Origin: Symbiodinium microadriaticum
Taxonomy: Eukaryota; Sar; Dinophyceae; Suessiales; Symbiodiniaceae
Reading direction: 5' to 3'
Length of the DNA stretch: 64,000 nucleotides
Assembly: GCA_001939145.1 (NCBI GenBank)
Contig: LSRX01000511.1
Location: 287,987-351,986 of the forward strand
Of the stretch, positions 34,321 to 46,189 are shown piece by piece (position 1 is the stretch's first letter; each line of letters opens with the position of its first letter). A program made the position numbers and the translations under genes. The notes beneath the pieces are model-generated. The model made no database searches. It saw only the letters and a list, made by a program, of their open reading frames with translations, and was not told the DNA's origin.

Positions 34321-34805
34321 AAGGCAAACTCAGCAAGGTAACCGCGGATGCAACATGACCATCAACAACTGAAAGGTTCGGATGAGCTCGAAGCACGGAT
34401 TGGCAACAGCACTTCAACCCTGCCCCTTGTGCCGATATGTTATGATTCCACGCCTTCAAGATCTGCTTGTGAGAGAACAACATATCCTTGATCTTAAGAT
34501 GACTGCGACTGAGTACCGCAGTGGCGGGGATGTGGTAAGGAATCAGGCCGGCGCAGTGTCGGCATAAAGCCACGGTGTGCGGCATAGAATGACAGCCGGG
34601 TCAAGGCATAGCTCGGCGACCGCTCTTGCAAGAAGTCCGGTTCTCACCATAAACACATTGGGCAAGACCCGGTGTATCCGGGACTCTTTCGTTCAGCAAC
34701 GGCACAGAGAGGGGCACACGCAGCTACGCAAAGCCAAACGATTTGCCAAGGCCTTTAATACAAATCTTCCTCGGTGACGCACTTAAGTGGCCGTGCACCT
34801 TTTTC

Positions 34806-36130
34806 ATGTTAGCCAGGGTTTGACGAAGCAGTTGTCGAACTTCTTGACGAACGCACCGCTCAGGAAGAAGAAACGGCACAGACAACGATATTTTTGCCGG
34901 ATTTCGGAGTGTACCTGAGGTCGTCTTCCGTCAAGCTCTATTTTCCAAGCCTCGTGAAGAAAAAGTGCGTCCCTTGATGAACTTGCCGCACATGTATCAG
35001 GCTCGCAGACGGTGAGCATATGAGGAATGATGAGCGTGTTCAAGCGTTTCAGGCGCATGCAGCCAAGGTGTGCGAGTTCATGGCCGGCTTGTTTCCACAA
35101 GTTATGCTAGACCCAGCGGTGCAAGGATGGAAGGATCAAGTGACGTTGTTGCAAGAACAATTGGCAGGCTTCAGAACACGCCATCACAGCCGCAGTCGGG
35201 TCCGTTGGTTTCAGCAGTTTTTAGCAGGTAATAAGATGGCCTCGCCGAGAGTTGACGACAAGAGGTCGGGGGTTACCTTGCCGGTGAATACCGGATTTTT
35301 TTGTGGGGATGTACCAAGTCCGCAGATTTCGACGAATGATTCTCTTGATGGTTCTACACGGTTACTCAGCTCAAGCCGGATGCTAGCAATTCACGAGCCA
35401 ATCTGTTAAATGCTGAAAAAGGCAAGGCGTCCAAATAGCAGGCTACACCGGAGCAATCGTTACAGATCAAGTCGCCGTCCTCGATATCGAGCCGGAGTGG
35501 CACATATTCTCATGTCTCCTTCATCATCGGCAACGACTTCGGGAAGGTTTTTACTCAGGCATTGGCGGCAGTGCAAGAACGACAAAGAAGTTATCGCATG
35601 GATTGACAGTGTCACTTTGTCAAAGGCCAATCGTGCCAAGCTCATTACATGGACTTCCCATGTTCAGCAGTGGCACTCGGATTTGTCGGCGGGTGAACAG
35701 GCCAATCTTGATCGGATCTTGGCGGCTTGGGGATTATATACCCATCCGCGCTGTCGCCAAACTGAAGGCCCTGTCGTTGCTGAAAGTATTGACGTTGGGT
35801 AAACTCATGCTCGCTTGACTACAGCAAGTTGTGGGTAACCGAACAAAAACATCTCATCACTCGGCTGGCTGGTGGCGTGGTCATCGCACTGATGTGGAAG
35901 TGTTGCGTGGCGCTCATCTCTTCTTCCAATGCCTGTATGAGACTGCTATGTTGTTTGGTCACGAGATAATGGACATTGTCACTTGGGCCAGAGGAAAGTC
36001 GTTGCTGCTGGCCGCAGACGTTGGTTCCAAGTACACTTGCAAGTTCTTCACTTCAAAATTGGTGACCGAGTTGCAAATCCCAAATGTCCTCCGACACACG
36101 AGTGCCCCAGAACTCGCCAAAAAACGGTGA
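34806..36130 (+). pseudogene. intronless, frame-broken ORF of unknown family
   Basis: Protein-like plus-strand sequence runs for 1.3 kb without introns but changes frame several times and has in-frame stops (for example 35407-35409). Pieces in order: FDEAVVELLDERTAQEEETA, VPEVVFRQALFSKPREEKVR, AKVCEFMAGLFPQVMLDPAV, YSHVSFIIGNDFGKVFTQAL, KANRAKLITWTSHVQQWHSD and VLRGAHLFFQCLYETAMLFG. The order and single orientation suggest one former gene of over 400 residues, probably a retrocopy or a mobile-element gene. The duplicated block follows directly at 36.16 kb. Confidence 0.5.
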
Positions 36131-36156
36131 GCCCTCATGCGGGAGATCCAACCGTA

Positions 36157-36248
36157 CACAACTTTGAGAATAACAAGGCTGAACATGTGGGCGAGACCAG
36201 CTCCTTGATCTTTTTCATCGCGTTCCAGACCTGCATAGGTTCCCATGT
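36157..36248 (+). other. duplicated exon-like block, copy 2
   Basis: Second copy of the 34226-34320 block, about 1.93 kb away and roughly 85 percent identical by eye. The homology seems to stop near GGTTC(T/C)CATG, which would fit a splice donor after AG. Copy 2 lies just after the broken ORF, so both may be parts of one duplicated unit. Confidence 0.5.
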
Positions 36249-36259
36249 CCAAAACATGA

Positions 36260-37480
36260 CAAAGGTTCTCAGTATGTCAAGTCCAGCTTTCAGATTTCGG
36301 CAACCATGCATGTCGTGAAGAGAACTGTTACCTGAACCGTCGCACCCGGGCGGTTAGCTAGTTTTTTTACTTTGGACGTGTGCACGAAAAGCAAGCGGAC
36401 TGACCCCTTTTTTCCATACACCGATTTTGCGTTGGAGTTGGAGTTCTTGGCGAGTTGTCTCAAGCCCACAGTACACAGTATGCAGTAGGCCCTCTGCCGT
36501 TCACACTCAATCGCAAAGGTACACACGAATCAATATAGTATCTGGGACGGGTAGTGTCCAAAGCTGGAAATCTATCAGCTCAGAGAGAAGGTCGCACATA
36601 AGGGAAGATCATTGACAAGGATCCTTAGAGGTACGGAATTCACCCGTGGTAACGAGTCGCGGCCAAAACTTCACCCAGGCTAGAAACGGTTGAGGCGATA
36701 CTGACGGCGACTCTAGTTTTTCCTGTCCAAGCTTCAGCTTTTCGATGAACCTCCCAGTGAGATCGAAAACAAGGCAATCCTGCCAGAGCGACAAGCACAA
36801 TCATTCACAACTATTTCAGCTGGCTCTGAATCGCAGGTAGCGCCTTCAAAGTGATGAACGACTCCCTGTCTTCTCCGCCAATTCGCTTGTCCACTAGCTT
36901 TCCTGCACAGGCATCAGCTTGGACAGGCAATCTTCAAACAAATCGAGAACCACAATGCTCATAGTGGTGCCCTCGTAGTCAGCATTGTCTTCTTCAGCGC
37001 CATGCTTTCCTGCACACCTGGTACCGCAGTGCATAGCAGCTCATGCAGCTGCTCGAATCTCCAGCCTGTACGTGATTCGGACATAGCTACCCATCTTGAA
37101 ACCTGTGCAGCCATGCAGTATGAACCGGAAGCTCTCACCCCTTTTGGACGCATGCCTCGGGTGGGCATTCTCCTGTTGCTAACCGGCTTGGTGCGAACCA
37201 AGCCTGCCTTCAACTCGAAGTCAACTAGCTACGAGCTCGATTGCAACATTCTGCAGCTGACAACAGCAAGTCTGCCTGGCCACCCATTGGGCCCGACATG
37301 GTCTCTGATGTCTTTGGAGCCTAACTGCACCTGAGGAGCGCTCAGTGGCCAGTTGCAAAGGACACGGCAACAAGGTTCATCGCAGGCACGCGCTGTGCAG
37401 TCACACGCAATAAGCGGAGCTTGGCGTCTGGGGAACATGACGTCTGGCTTGTGCCAAGAAAGCTGCAAACAGGTTGCTCA
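36260..37480. other. no recognisable gene
   Basis: Short ORFs on both strands without motifs. Nothing repeated was noticed. Confidence 0.45.
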
Positions 37481-37499
37481 CACTTATAGCCTTTTTCGT

Positions 37500-38430
37500 G
37501 CTAAGGCCATGAAACATGTTGCTAAGGGCGCACGGTGCTGCACGTAAAGCAAAGAGCCGATCAGAAAGCTCTGGTCCTCCTGCTGTGCAAGGAGCTGCTT
37601 CTGCAGCAAGCGCTGCTCCTCCAGGAAGGCTTTGCTTTCCTGAGCCAGATTCCTGGGGCCAGGCTTGAAAAGAGATGCCCTGAAGCTTTCAGCACATCGA
37701 GTAAAACTCTTGCCTCTCTGCCGTCTCTTTCGCCTGTCTTTGATTCCGGAGGAGGGCTTGCCTGCGGTCCTCGTGGCATTTGGCACGGCAAGAAGATGCT
37801 CGTTGATGCCGCAATCTGCTGTCGTGGCAGTGCGCCTCGTCAAACTTGTTCTGTACCGCAGCGCTCGACAAGCTGGAGTTGATCTCCTGGTGTGCCATCT
37901 GGCCTCGCGAGAATGCTGCACGAATCTTTCTAAGGCACCTGTCCCCGAAGCTGTTATGCACACATCTCTCGACAAGAAGACGTACCCATGAAGACCTACC
38001 CTCCAGGGGCCGCACTGGCAGCCAAAAAATCCTCAAGCTCAATTCGACTGGGGACTCCGGCTGGTACCGACGATGGTCCTTTCTGGTCGCGAGCTGGGCA
38101 TCACTGAGGTGGAACCGATCTCGGTTGTCCTCCACAGCCTCCATGCACACCAGCCCAAGCTCAAGGCGCTGTCATCGACGGTCCCGCCTTGATGCTCTGT
38201 TGTACCTTGCCACTGCCATGCTGCATCGTGCTGTCTGCATTTGCACTCTGATGCCCCTCCCACCCAAGCCTCGGCAAGATCGCCGCTGAGCTGTGCCAAC
38301 TCGGCCAGGAGGTCTTTGTGGCATTCCTCTGTAAACATATGCTGGTGCTTTTTGAACCAAGCTGCCAGGCAACTGGCGCAAAATCCGACCTTGAAGCGGC
38401 TACTTTCCGTGGTGTTCTCATTCTGCAGCA
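37500..38430 (-). CDS. candidate multi-exon gene with coiled-coil C-terminal part
   Basis: Minus-strand exon-like blocks follow each other in order. About 38.42-38.27 kb reads RFKVGFCASCLAAWFKKHQH and EECHKDLLAELAQLSGDLAE. About 38.18-38.08 kb reads RLELGLVCMEAVEDNRDRFH and LSDAQLATRKD. About 37.94-37.84 kb reads RKIRAAFSRGQMAHQEINSS. About 37.78-37.70 kb reads HEDRRQALLRNQRQAKETAE. About 37.66-37.55 kb reads LAQESKAFLEEQRLLQKQLL. The last two are Gln/Glu/Arg/Leu-rich and typical of coiled coils. Frames differ between blocks, as expected for short exons; borders were not fixed. No enzyme motif was seen. Confidence 0.45.
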
Positions 38431-38439
38431 ATCGCTGCC

Positions 38440-39600
38440 ACCTGGGCTACTCAAGTCTGCGCTTCGCTTCCCTCATGCTACAACGGAGGGCCGTGCTCTT
38501 TGTGCATACCCCGCACCTGCGGCAACTGGCCAATTTTCAAATCATCCGGCCCTCTGCGAGTTGGAGCCTTGCGGACTGCTGCTTCCACTTCATCCCTTGC
38601 CTTGGCGACTGTCACACAACTGCTGTATGCCATTATGCCCGACGATATCAGCTTGCGCAGTGATGTTTCGTTGTGACAGCCACGCTAACTTAACATGGGA
38701 GTGCTATGCAACCATGCCGACCGAACTTCCGAAACTGCTACCTGCTATACAAACCCGAGGAGTAGATTCTACTGTTGCTTTGATGTTTCGGACAATATCG
38801 ACAATCGGGACTGACTCATGCTCCACTTGGCATGACCAGGTCGGCGGCAACATCAAAAGGATCGCTGGATGTAGAGAGCATGACAGTTCGTGCTATTTCT
38901 TGGGCAGCAAGGCTCTATGATCTGCACTTCCTCGTGCGGTGCAAGAGCTACACCCACAAACGCAGACTTTCAACAACAGGCACAGATGTTTTGTGGGGGC
39001 AAAAGGATTTCAGTACGTTCTGGAAGCCCTGTTGAGGCACATGCAGAGATAGATAGCTGTCTGAGCTTCAACAAGCTTCGGATTCAACGAATCACCCACA
39101 GATCTCGCGACTGGGCTGCCAGAATCCCGCAAGCATCCTGCATTTCTGCATCCCTACTCCTCTGAGTCCTTTCTCCGATCTCTTTTTGATTGCTTTTGCT
39201 GGTGAGCGGCCCCGGCAAACTGCTTGGCAGTTTGCCTGTAGGAAAGCTAACGTAGCTAGAGCAAGTGCTATCACGACGGCGACTCAGCAATCCTTGCACT
39301 TTAGGATCGACCTTCACAAAGACAAAAACAACCAAATACGTCAGACTCATTTCAGAAGCCATGGGGGCCAGACTCGCTGTGCGATTTGAGCTTCAGAAGC
39401 GTTCTGGACTTGTCCCACGGAGCGGGCCTCAGCATGCCCGAGAGTTTGACAAAACAGTGCCTTTTTTGGTGACCTCTTGCAGCCTTGCACTCGGTTCAAA
39501 GCTTCAAAAGCCGGAAGCTGTCGGACAAGCCTTATCGCGATGCGCAGCGAAATGCGAAACCTCTTAGTCGAACACGTTCCGAGTTCTGAGGATCTTGCCA
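38440..39600. other. no recognisable gene
   Basis: Several ORFs of 60-200 codons overlap on both strands (for example 38318-38920 plus) without recognisable motifs. Confidence 0.4.
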
Positions 39601-39643
39601 GTCGTCAGGCCTACCCGCTCCCTCTTGGAAAGGAATATTTGCC

Positions 39644-40140
39644 TTAGTGCTGCAGCACCATGCGGCTCAAGGCGAATGAAACAAGCATGGAGACCAGAAA
39701 GGCGAACAGAACCATGGAAAGCTCAAGGTGCAGAACCCGGTATCAGCACAGCGCACCCGAAAGATCACAGCCCTTCCTGCCATCGCATGCGGAGCAGATT
39801 GGTGGAGTGGTGAACTCCTGATTGTGCTGCACCGACCAATCCTACATCTGAGAGAGCGCAAAAGAATTTGAACTTCGAAGATCTGCATCTGGCCATGTAG
39901 GTTGGCCGTCGGCCCCACTGGAAGAGGAAAGAGTGCAGATGGCTTCCAAGGCACAAATTGTTCTCGCTCCAAGGGACGCACGCAGCAGCCGAACAGCGGC
40001 AGAAGAAGAATATTGAGTAAATGATGACATGCCCATACTCGCTTATCAGGCTTCGACACTGATGCAATCGCTTGCTTAAGTGCATTCTTTGGCACTTGTC
40101 GCAACTGCCCTATTGACGGAGAGTTGCTCAAGCAAAGACA
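39644..40140 (-). CDS. candidate membrane protein, C-terminal exons
   Basis: The last block has a strongly hydrophobic segment, LSMVLFAFLVSMLVSFALSR, followed by MVLQH and a TAA stop at 39646-39644. That is the layout of a protein anchored by a C-terminal helix with a short tail. Upstream blocks that may belong to it are SPSIGQLRQVPKNALKQAIA (about 40.12 kb) and LGARTICALEAICTLSSSSG (about 39.96 kb). Frames differ between them, so introns are needed, and borders were not fixed. Family not recognised. Confidence 0.45.
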
Positions 40141-40919
40141 CTCTTGAGCGAAACAATCCCAAGGTTGCGGGCCTGAACAACTTCAAAGGTATCTAATGCT
40201 TTTCAAGAAGAGCAAAGCGCAGATCAGACATGGCTTGCACACAGTCCATAAGACAAGAAATGCTCTGCAGACATTAAACCGTGGAGGCCGAAGCTAACGT
40301 GCCAAGAGCTCCACAACTGATGTCAGCAAAAGCGTCGAGACAAAGTGAGCTCCAGACGCGCCGGTGCCGTCCACTTTCCAACTCATGCGTGGCATTCTGC
40401 CTCGCAGACGGTCGTGACCAAACACTTAGTGTAAAGATGCTCTGTGCGACCTTCGTAGGTCGCGAAGGTTGCTGCGCTGTGCTCCATGTCCTGCAGAGGC
40501 AAAATGCCGATCATCTTTTCCGTTCATGACCGCCGTCACGACTGTGTCCTTTCTTCCTTCAACGGATGGAATCGCGGGCCCAAAACGTTCGGCTCGCGGA
40601 ACAGTGCTGCCGACCTCCCAATCTACGGGGTCGTTCAGACACCTTCCTGATCAGCTAGCTAGTGAAGCTGTACACTAGGCACATGAGCCGGCGCAGGTGT
40701 CGTGACATCAGAACGACCCAAGAGCAACAGCAGCTGCAGGCAGCGGAAGGAGCGCCAGGCAGGACCGGCGGGTAGCGTGCAGTGCTACGGAGCCAAAGCA
40801 GTGTTTCCATGGGGTCTTGTTGCGGCCAATGTGGACTCGGAAGCTGCTTCGAGCCTCGTGTGTGATCGCCCCCCGCCTCTGCATGTCTTGATGATTGGCT
40901 TGTCATCGGGATGAGATGG

Positions 40920-41040
40920 ACAACTCATTTGCTTTCCTTTCATCCACTTCGCGCTGCACTGGGACTCCACCCAAGTCATCTTCCTTCTCGCGCACTAGCT
41001 TCTTGCCGCCGGCGGCGAGCGCCGTGCAAGATCGGCTCAA
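40920..41040 (-). CDS. candidate internal exon, unknown protein
   Basis: The frame reads GGKKLVREKEDDLGGVPVQR followed by EVDERKANE. It is charged, with mostly G/C third bases, unlike the opposite strand. It is isolated and no domain is recognised. Confidence 0.3.
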
Positions 41041-41301
41041 ACGTGCGCAGCAGATCCAATCCAATGTCTTTGTCTGCCATGCGGCTCGATGCATCTGTGG
41101 TCACCTGGGGTCATGCGCAGAGTGGTGGCGTGCAAGCTGAACTCAAAAATGTGCAGCAAGTTCGTGGAGTGAGGGATTCCAAAACAGGCTGCATAGGTGG
41201 AATGCTCGATCGTTTTGCCTCGTGTTTCCCCCCAGGACCAGACCCTGGTGCATTTTGTTCAGAACTTGCTGCACCATTTCACGGACGATTTAACGCAACG
41301 T

Positions 41302-41314
41302 GTGTGTGTGTGTG

Positions 41315-41388
<74 letters not shown>

Positions 41389-41420
41389 GGGGTGTGTGTG
41401 TTGGGGTGTGGGGGGGGTAG
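41302..41420. repeat. TG dinucleotide microsatellite with short TA core
   Basis: (TG)n with a TATATATATA interruption near 41316-41327, ending in TTGGGGTGTG units. It explains the Val/Cys-repeat ORFs here. Confidence 0.95.
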
Positions 41421-41599
41421 GTCTTCGTGTTATACCGCATCATGCGTAGTCTTGGGGAATGCGCACAACAGAAGGCCGAGCATTGCAAATAATCGTATAG
41501 TAATCGTACTGACATTAAACAGCCAACAATACAGAGTAAATAGAGGGAGTAGATATAGCATGGCAGGTAGTAGATAGTCATAGATGTCACAATAGACAA

Positions 41600-41740
41600 T
41601 AGTCAGAGCGGTAGAGACAGTGATGGTGATAGTGTAGTGATAGTGATCGTGACAGTGATAGTAACCGTGATAGTGAGTGCTACCGCTGGCAACTGTGATA
41701 CAGTCACATAGTGACAGACACAGTGACACAGCGAGAGTGA
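41600..41740. repeat. imperfect GTGATA / AGTGAC repeat
   Basis: GTGATAGTGATCGTGACAGTGA-type hexamers with drift, then CACAGTGACA words. The Thr/Ile/Tyr-rich ORF on the minus strand is a repeat artefact. Confidence 0.7.
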
Positions 41741-41749
41741 TGAAGGCAA

Positions 41750-44700
41750 TACCACCCCAAAACCAAAACTCCGTCTCCAGCCGCCGCAGCAAGATTTCGG
41801 AAATGGTGCAAGCTCTCGGCAATGCAAAGTGGCCGTTTGCAATAGCACTTACATTTCTCGGATTCCAGGAGCACTGGCTGCTTTCAGCGTACTATCGAGA
41901 GCGAACTGCCGCTTTCGACGTACACTCGCGAGTCAATCAAAAGCATCACCTTGAACTTGTTGCCACGGAGGGGATGTGCATCCGGCATAACCTGCCCAAA
42001 CGCAGCAGAAGCTTTGACACGTGAAAAGCAGAGGAACTAGTTCCGTAGCAACTTGAAGGCCTCCGTAAAGGATTCCGGACCTCTCTTGCAATAGCCTGGC
42101 CTGCTGGAATCGAACACGGAAGCTCCACCGTTGGATGACTGCATTGTCCAGTTCGCTTCTCAGAAACCGGCCCTCGCTCTTTCGTGAAATTTTCTGAATC
42201 CTCAGCCCACAGGCACGGCTGTGCCCGCATTGACTTCTTGGCAGGCATGCAACTTTATAGTTCGGTCTGCAGACAGGTTAGGCAAACAATCAGAAAAGAA
42301 AGCATCCTGCTGTCAATCATTTTCAGGAGAAGCTCGACTTCGACTCAAGAAGTGTGTTGGCACGTCGGGAGTCGGAAGGCCAGTGCATCTGCCACAGTTG
42401 TAAGGACACCAAGAATCACATGCTCCATCCTCCCTGTCCGCTGAAAACGGGCACAACTTGAACTGTAGGAGGACTGTAGAAGGCAGACTGCGGCTGTCGT
42501 GCAAGCTGGGCTTCATGGGCTTCGACCGCCCAGGAGTGCAAGCAAATGCCTCGACCACGCTAAGACCACGGCAAAGCCAGGAATCTCATCCGGGTGAAGC
42601 CTTGGCTTTCGTGAGCTGTGACATTGAGAGTACTCGCGCGATTGTTCACAAGCTTGAGAGTCAGCCACAGCATTTGGGAGGCATGTGGATCGGCCGAGGA
42701 TGGGAGACAGGTGATGACTCACACTTGTCGACTGGGTCTTAGATTCTGATGTGAAGCAGTCAGAGCACTCCTTCTCGGCACCGACACCACGGCGGACCAA
42801 CAACTGAAGAAGTACAAAATCGACGACTGAGATGAAGTGCATATACCTGCAGTTGCGGGCAACTACAGATGAAGAGTCGCACCGGGCATGGACAAGGCGC
42901 AATCGCATGCCGCTTTTCATTGGGAGAGCATGCACATTTTCGACTGTGTTGGGCTATAAATTACAGCTGAGAGCAGAACTGCCGCGCTTTCTGCTCAATA
43001 AATAAAGAGTCCAGAGACATTGATGCTTCAACCCAACCAACTTGTTGACCTTGTGTTCCTCTGTGCTCAGATCGAAACACTTTGTGGTGTTCTGCTCGCT
43101 CGGGTGGCCACGCATTGTGCGACTCTCCCTTCACACTGTTAAGGAGGTTGTCGGAACAGCAATGCTAAAATCAGCAGCCAAATCAAAACATACACACTGC
43201 TTGACTTTGCTTCATGGTCACAAATGTAAGCCCCACAAGGCGCAGAACAACAGGCACCGGACCTGGCTAGCACTCCAGGACGCCAAGCCGCACACTGTTC
43301 GACAAGGACGCACCCGAAGCGGTCAATAAAGACAATCATTGAGGAAACGCAGACGTGCCCTGTTTCAGATGTCGACAGAAGTCCAAGAGTCCAAGACATG
43401 GTTTCTGCTCAGGCAACAACAAGGTGCAAATGAGTGACAACGAGGTGCAAATGAGTGAAGACTTCCATATGATGCTTTGTGGCAACGAACCTTGAACCCA
43501 GGCCTTCGGCATGTCACATCGCTGGTGTATGCTGGTGTGTCCAGCATGCTCTGAGCATGTTCATCAAATGGACAGGGCCCTGCGTTCGTGTGTTCGCGAC
43601 AGACTTCAGCTTAGCTGAAAAACTCAATCGGCTTTAGCTGAACAACTCAATCGGCTTTACCGTCTTTGCCTACAAGTCTCGGACTTGTGCGGAGTCAGGG
43701 TCTCGGGGCGATGGCAACGAGTACAACACCAAACAACTCAGTCCCCTGGCTGAAGGTCGGCACGGCCAGTGCAGGCTCTTGGAAATGAGTAGAATCCAGC
43801 CGATGACGATATGTGCTCAGCCTGGAACTGGTCGCCCACATTGCTATTGCACGTACGGAACTGGTCGCCCATATCGCAACTGCAAGTATTACATTGATTG
43901 GTGTTTGTTTACTGCAAGGCATCGTGCCTCCGGGAACTGCACATGTGTTGAAGCGAGGCAGACACTGCGCCTGGGCCGATGCCACAAATGAGCATACATC
44001 CGCACCAACGCAAGAGAGTAAATCTTGGCCGGGAGTCTGCATGCTGTCAATGTGACAATTGGTGCCGCTGCTTCTATTCTACTTAACTTTCCATTCCTCG
44101 GTGCACTTTGCTCAGTACCTAGTGTTTGCCGGTTCAGTCCGTTCGAAACGCTGCATGCTCTTCGATCGCTTCACGACAACGACCCCTTCTCTCCAATTTT
44201 CAATCTGCGTCGCGACCTAAGTGGACACGAGAGTGAAAACAAACTTGTTGCATTTAGCACCTGCCGGAACGAACACACACGGAGACGGAGACGGTGGCGG
44301 CAAGATGAAAAATAGCTCTCGGCTACTATGCCCATACCTGTGGAAAACCTTGGTGTATGATCTGAACCTGTCAAAGTGTGACAGATTGTAGCAACATGCC
44401 ATGTTTATGCCTTGGCCTGGTTGCAATATCCGTCTCCAAACATTCGGCCATGGCTTGAGCTCTTTTGATTAGAAGCACATGCATGCCCGTTCCGTTTTTC
44501 GATTTAGCGGACTGCCCGGGGGGATCATTTCTCGAGCTCTTCCAAGGACTTCCGCATATGTTTCTTGCGTTTGTCCTGCGGATTTTCAGCGAACTTCTCC
44601 ATCAGCATTTGTTGTTCGTCTGAAGTCGCTGATTTCCCGATACCGATATCGCTTTAATTTCGCTGACGCTAACTCCCAACCTTCGCTTACTATCTCTCTC

Positions 44701-45200
44701 TCCGATTCCACTGCAGGTCTGTCTGCTTGCACATGGCCTTTCCTGCTCTGTGGTAGTCTTTCTAAGAACTTTTCGCCAGATTCTTTCTACACATCCCAAT
44801 CGGGAAACGTTAAGAGTAACTAGCGAACCACACGAGCTGGATTGCCGTGGGCTCCATGCGCCTGCTGTCCCTTACTCCCCCCATTATACATACTCGAAAG
44901 TCCAGTGCCTTGCTTTGATCCCTGAGCTTTCCTCTTCTTTGGCGAACAGCATTGAAGCACTGCTGCGACGTCTGCGACGGTCTGGGGAGGTGGCTGGTGT
45001 CTGCGAGGCGCTTGGATCGGTGACCGCTGCTTGCGCTCGATCACCTGGTGCCGAACTAAAGCAGGCAGCGGCTGCCCCGACCACTGCGATGCCATCTTGC
45101 ACAGCTCCGCTCTCGCAACTGATTCGTCGACCTGCTCACGCCTGGTTTTCGATGTCACTGCTTCATCCTTGCACAGATCCAACACATTTTTTCTCGCGAC
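41750..45200. other. no firm gene; two small tandem duplications
   Basis: A 23-bp direct duplication (TTAGCTGAA(A/C)AACTCAATCG) starts at about 43612. A roughly 30-bp one (GGAACTGGTCGCCCA) starts at about 43827 and 43858. Minus-strand text near 42.05-42.24 kb (EDSENFTKERGPVSEKRTGQ) may be an exon. Nothing else can be supported. Confidence 0.4.
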
Positions 45201-45205
45201 CCCAA

Positions 45206-45693
45206 TTATCCCACATCCGTATTTAGGTCTTTCAGCTTCTCCTCCGTAGCATTCAGAGCTCGCAGGACTTTGAACTCCTGTATTGAGATGTTGCCGTTGT
45301 TGTTCCGGTCGAGTTCCTTTGCGAACGACATTGACACTAGGCCAGTGTCTCATACTGGCTTCATGAAGTAATGTCAGAGTCGTCCTTGAATACGGACCGG
45401 GCGTTCCCCGTGAAGTGCAACGCCTTGGCCTCAAGATCGAGCATGCAAGAGGCGGACAAGACAGGACAAAGCACCAAGCTGACTCGCGGATAAAACTTCA
45501 TCACATTTCCGACTCAATTTGACGAGGGCCCCGACACCACACACAAACTCGGTCATTCCGAGCTGGTTGTTTCCATTTCCGTCGAAATGCTTGTAAGCCT
45601 CAGCTCCAAAAGTCGTGATCTCGTCTCCGCTGGGGGGCAGCACGGCCTTGTCTAGGGTGTCAAACTTCTTGATGAGAAGGGCGGCGAAAGCAC
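45206..45693 (-). CDS. EF-hand calcium-binding protein, 3' exons
   Basis: Two exons splice in frame across a 168-nt GT-AG intron (45504-45337). Exon 45693-45505 encodes KKFDTLDKAVLPP, then an EF-hand with loop DGNGNNQLGMTE. Exon 45336-45206 continues SMSFAKEL, then a second loop DRNNNGNISIQE, KVLRALNATEEKLKDL and a TAA stop (45208-45206). Both loops have acidic or Asn ligands at positions 1, 3 and 5, a hydrophobic residue at 8 and Glu at 12, so both should bind calcium. The first exon begins in phase, so there is at least one more exon upstream; text near 45.97-45.93 kb (VLPKFVNSAYFT) is a candidate. This may be the C-terminal half of the gene whose EF-hands lie at 48.4-48.8 kb, or a separate gene. 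Confidence 0.75.
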
Positions 45694-46189
45694 CTCGAAG
45701 AAAAAAGGATATTGCATTGGGGCCAACTTTGACATGCTCGCCTGTGCCGTGCACAACCCAATCATGCAAGTGTGCCTATCCAAGCATCCAAGCCATGAGA
45801 ACTCTGGCAAAAAAGAGAGAGCGAGAGTGAAAGAGGCAAACAAATGGACAGCTCAAGTTGAAGTGCCATACATCCTGCCATGTAGGCTAGCTGCTCGCAC
45901 CTTGCGCTGGCTTCACCCGTCCGGCAGAGTTTTGTTGACTCGGTGAAATAGGCACTGTTCACGAATTTGGGCAAGACATCTGTGCAGAAAGGTTTACTCA
46001 GCCTTACTCAGCCGAGGCGTGCAGATGGCTCTTTCTCAGTTGTTGTATGCATCCGGGTAATGTCGACGTCTGAAAGCGTTTGCGAAAAAGCAAGCAATCG
46101 CATAAACTAGCAAATCTTACTTCATTCGCAACGTGTCTTTTTCGAATGTCATGTTTGTGCATCCGAGGCAATGTTACAGTGCGTCGTGC

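Noticed and set aside
41279..41599. Thr/His and Ile/Tyr-repeat ORFs
   Set aside because: Direct translation of the TG/TA microsatellite.
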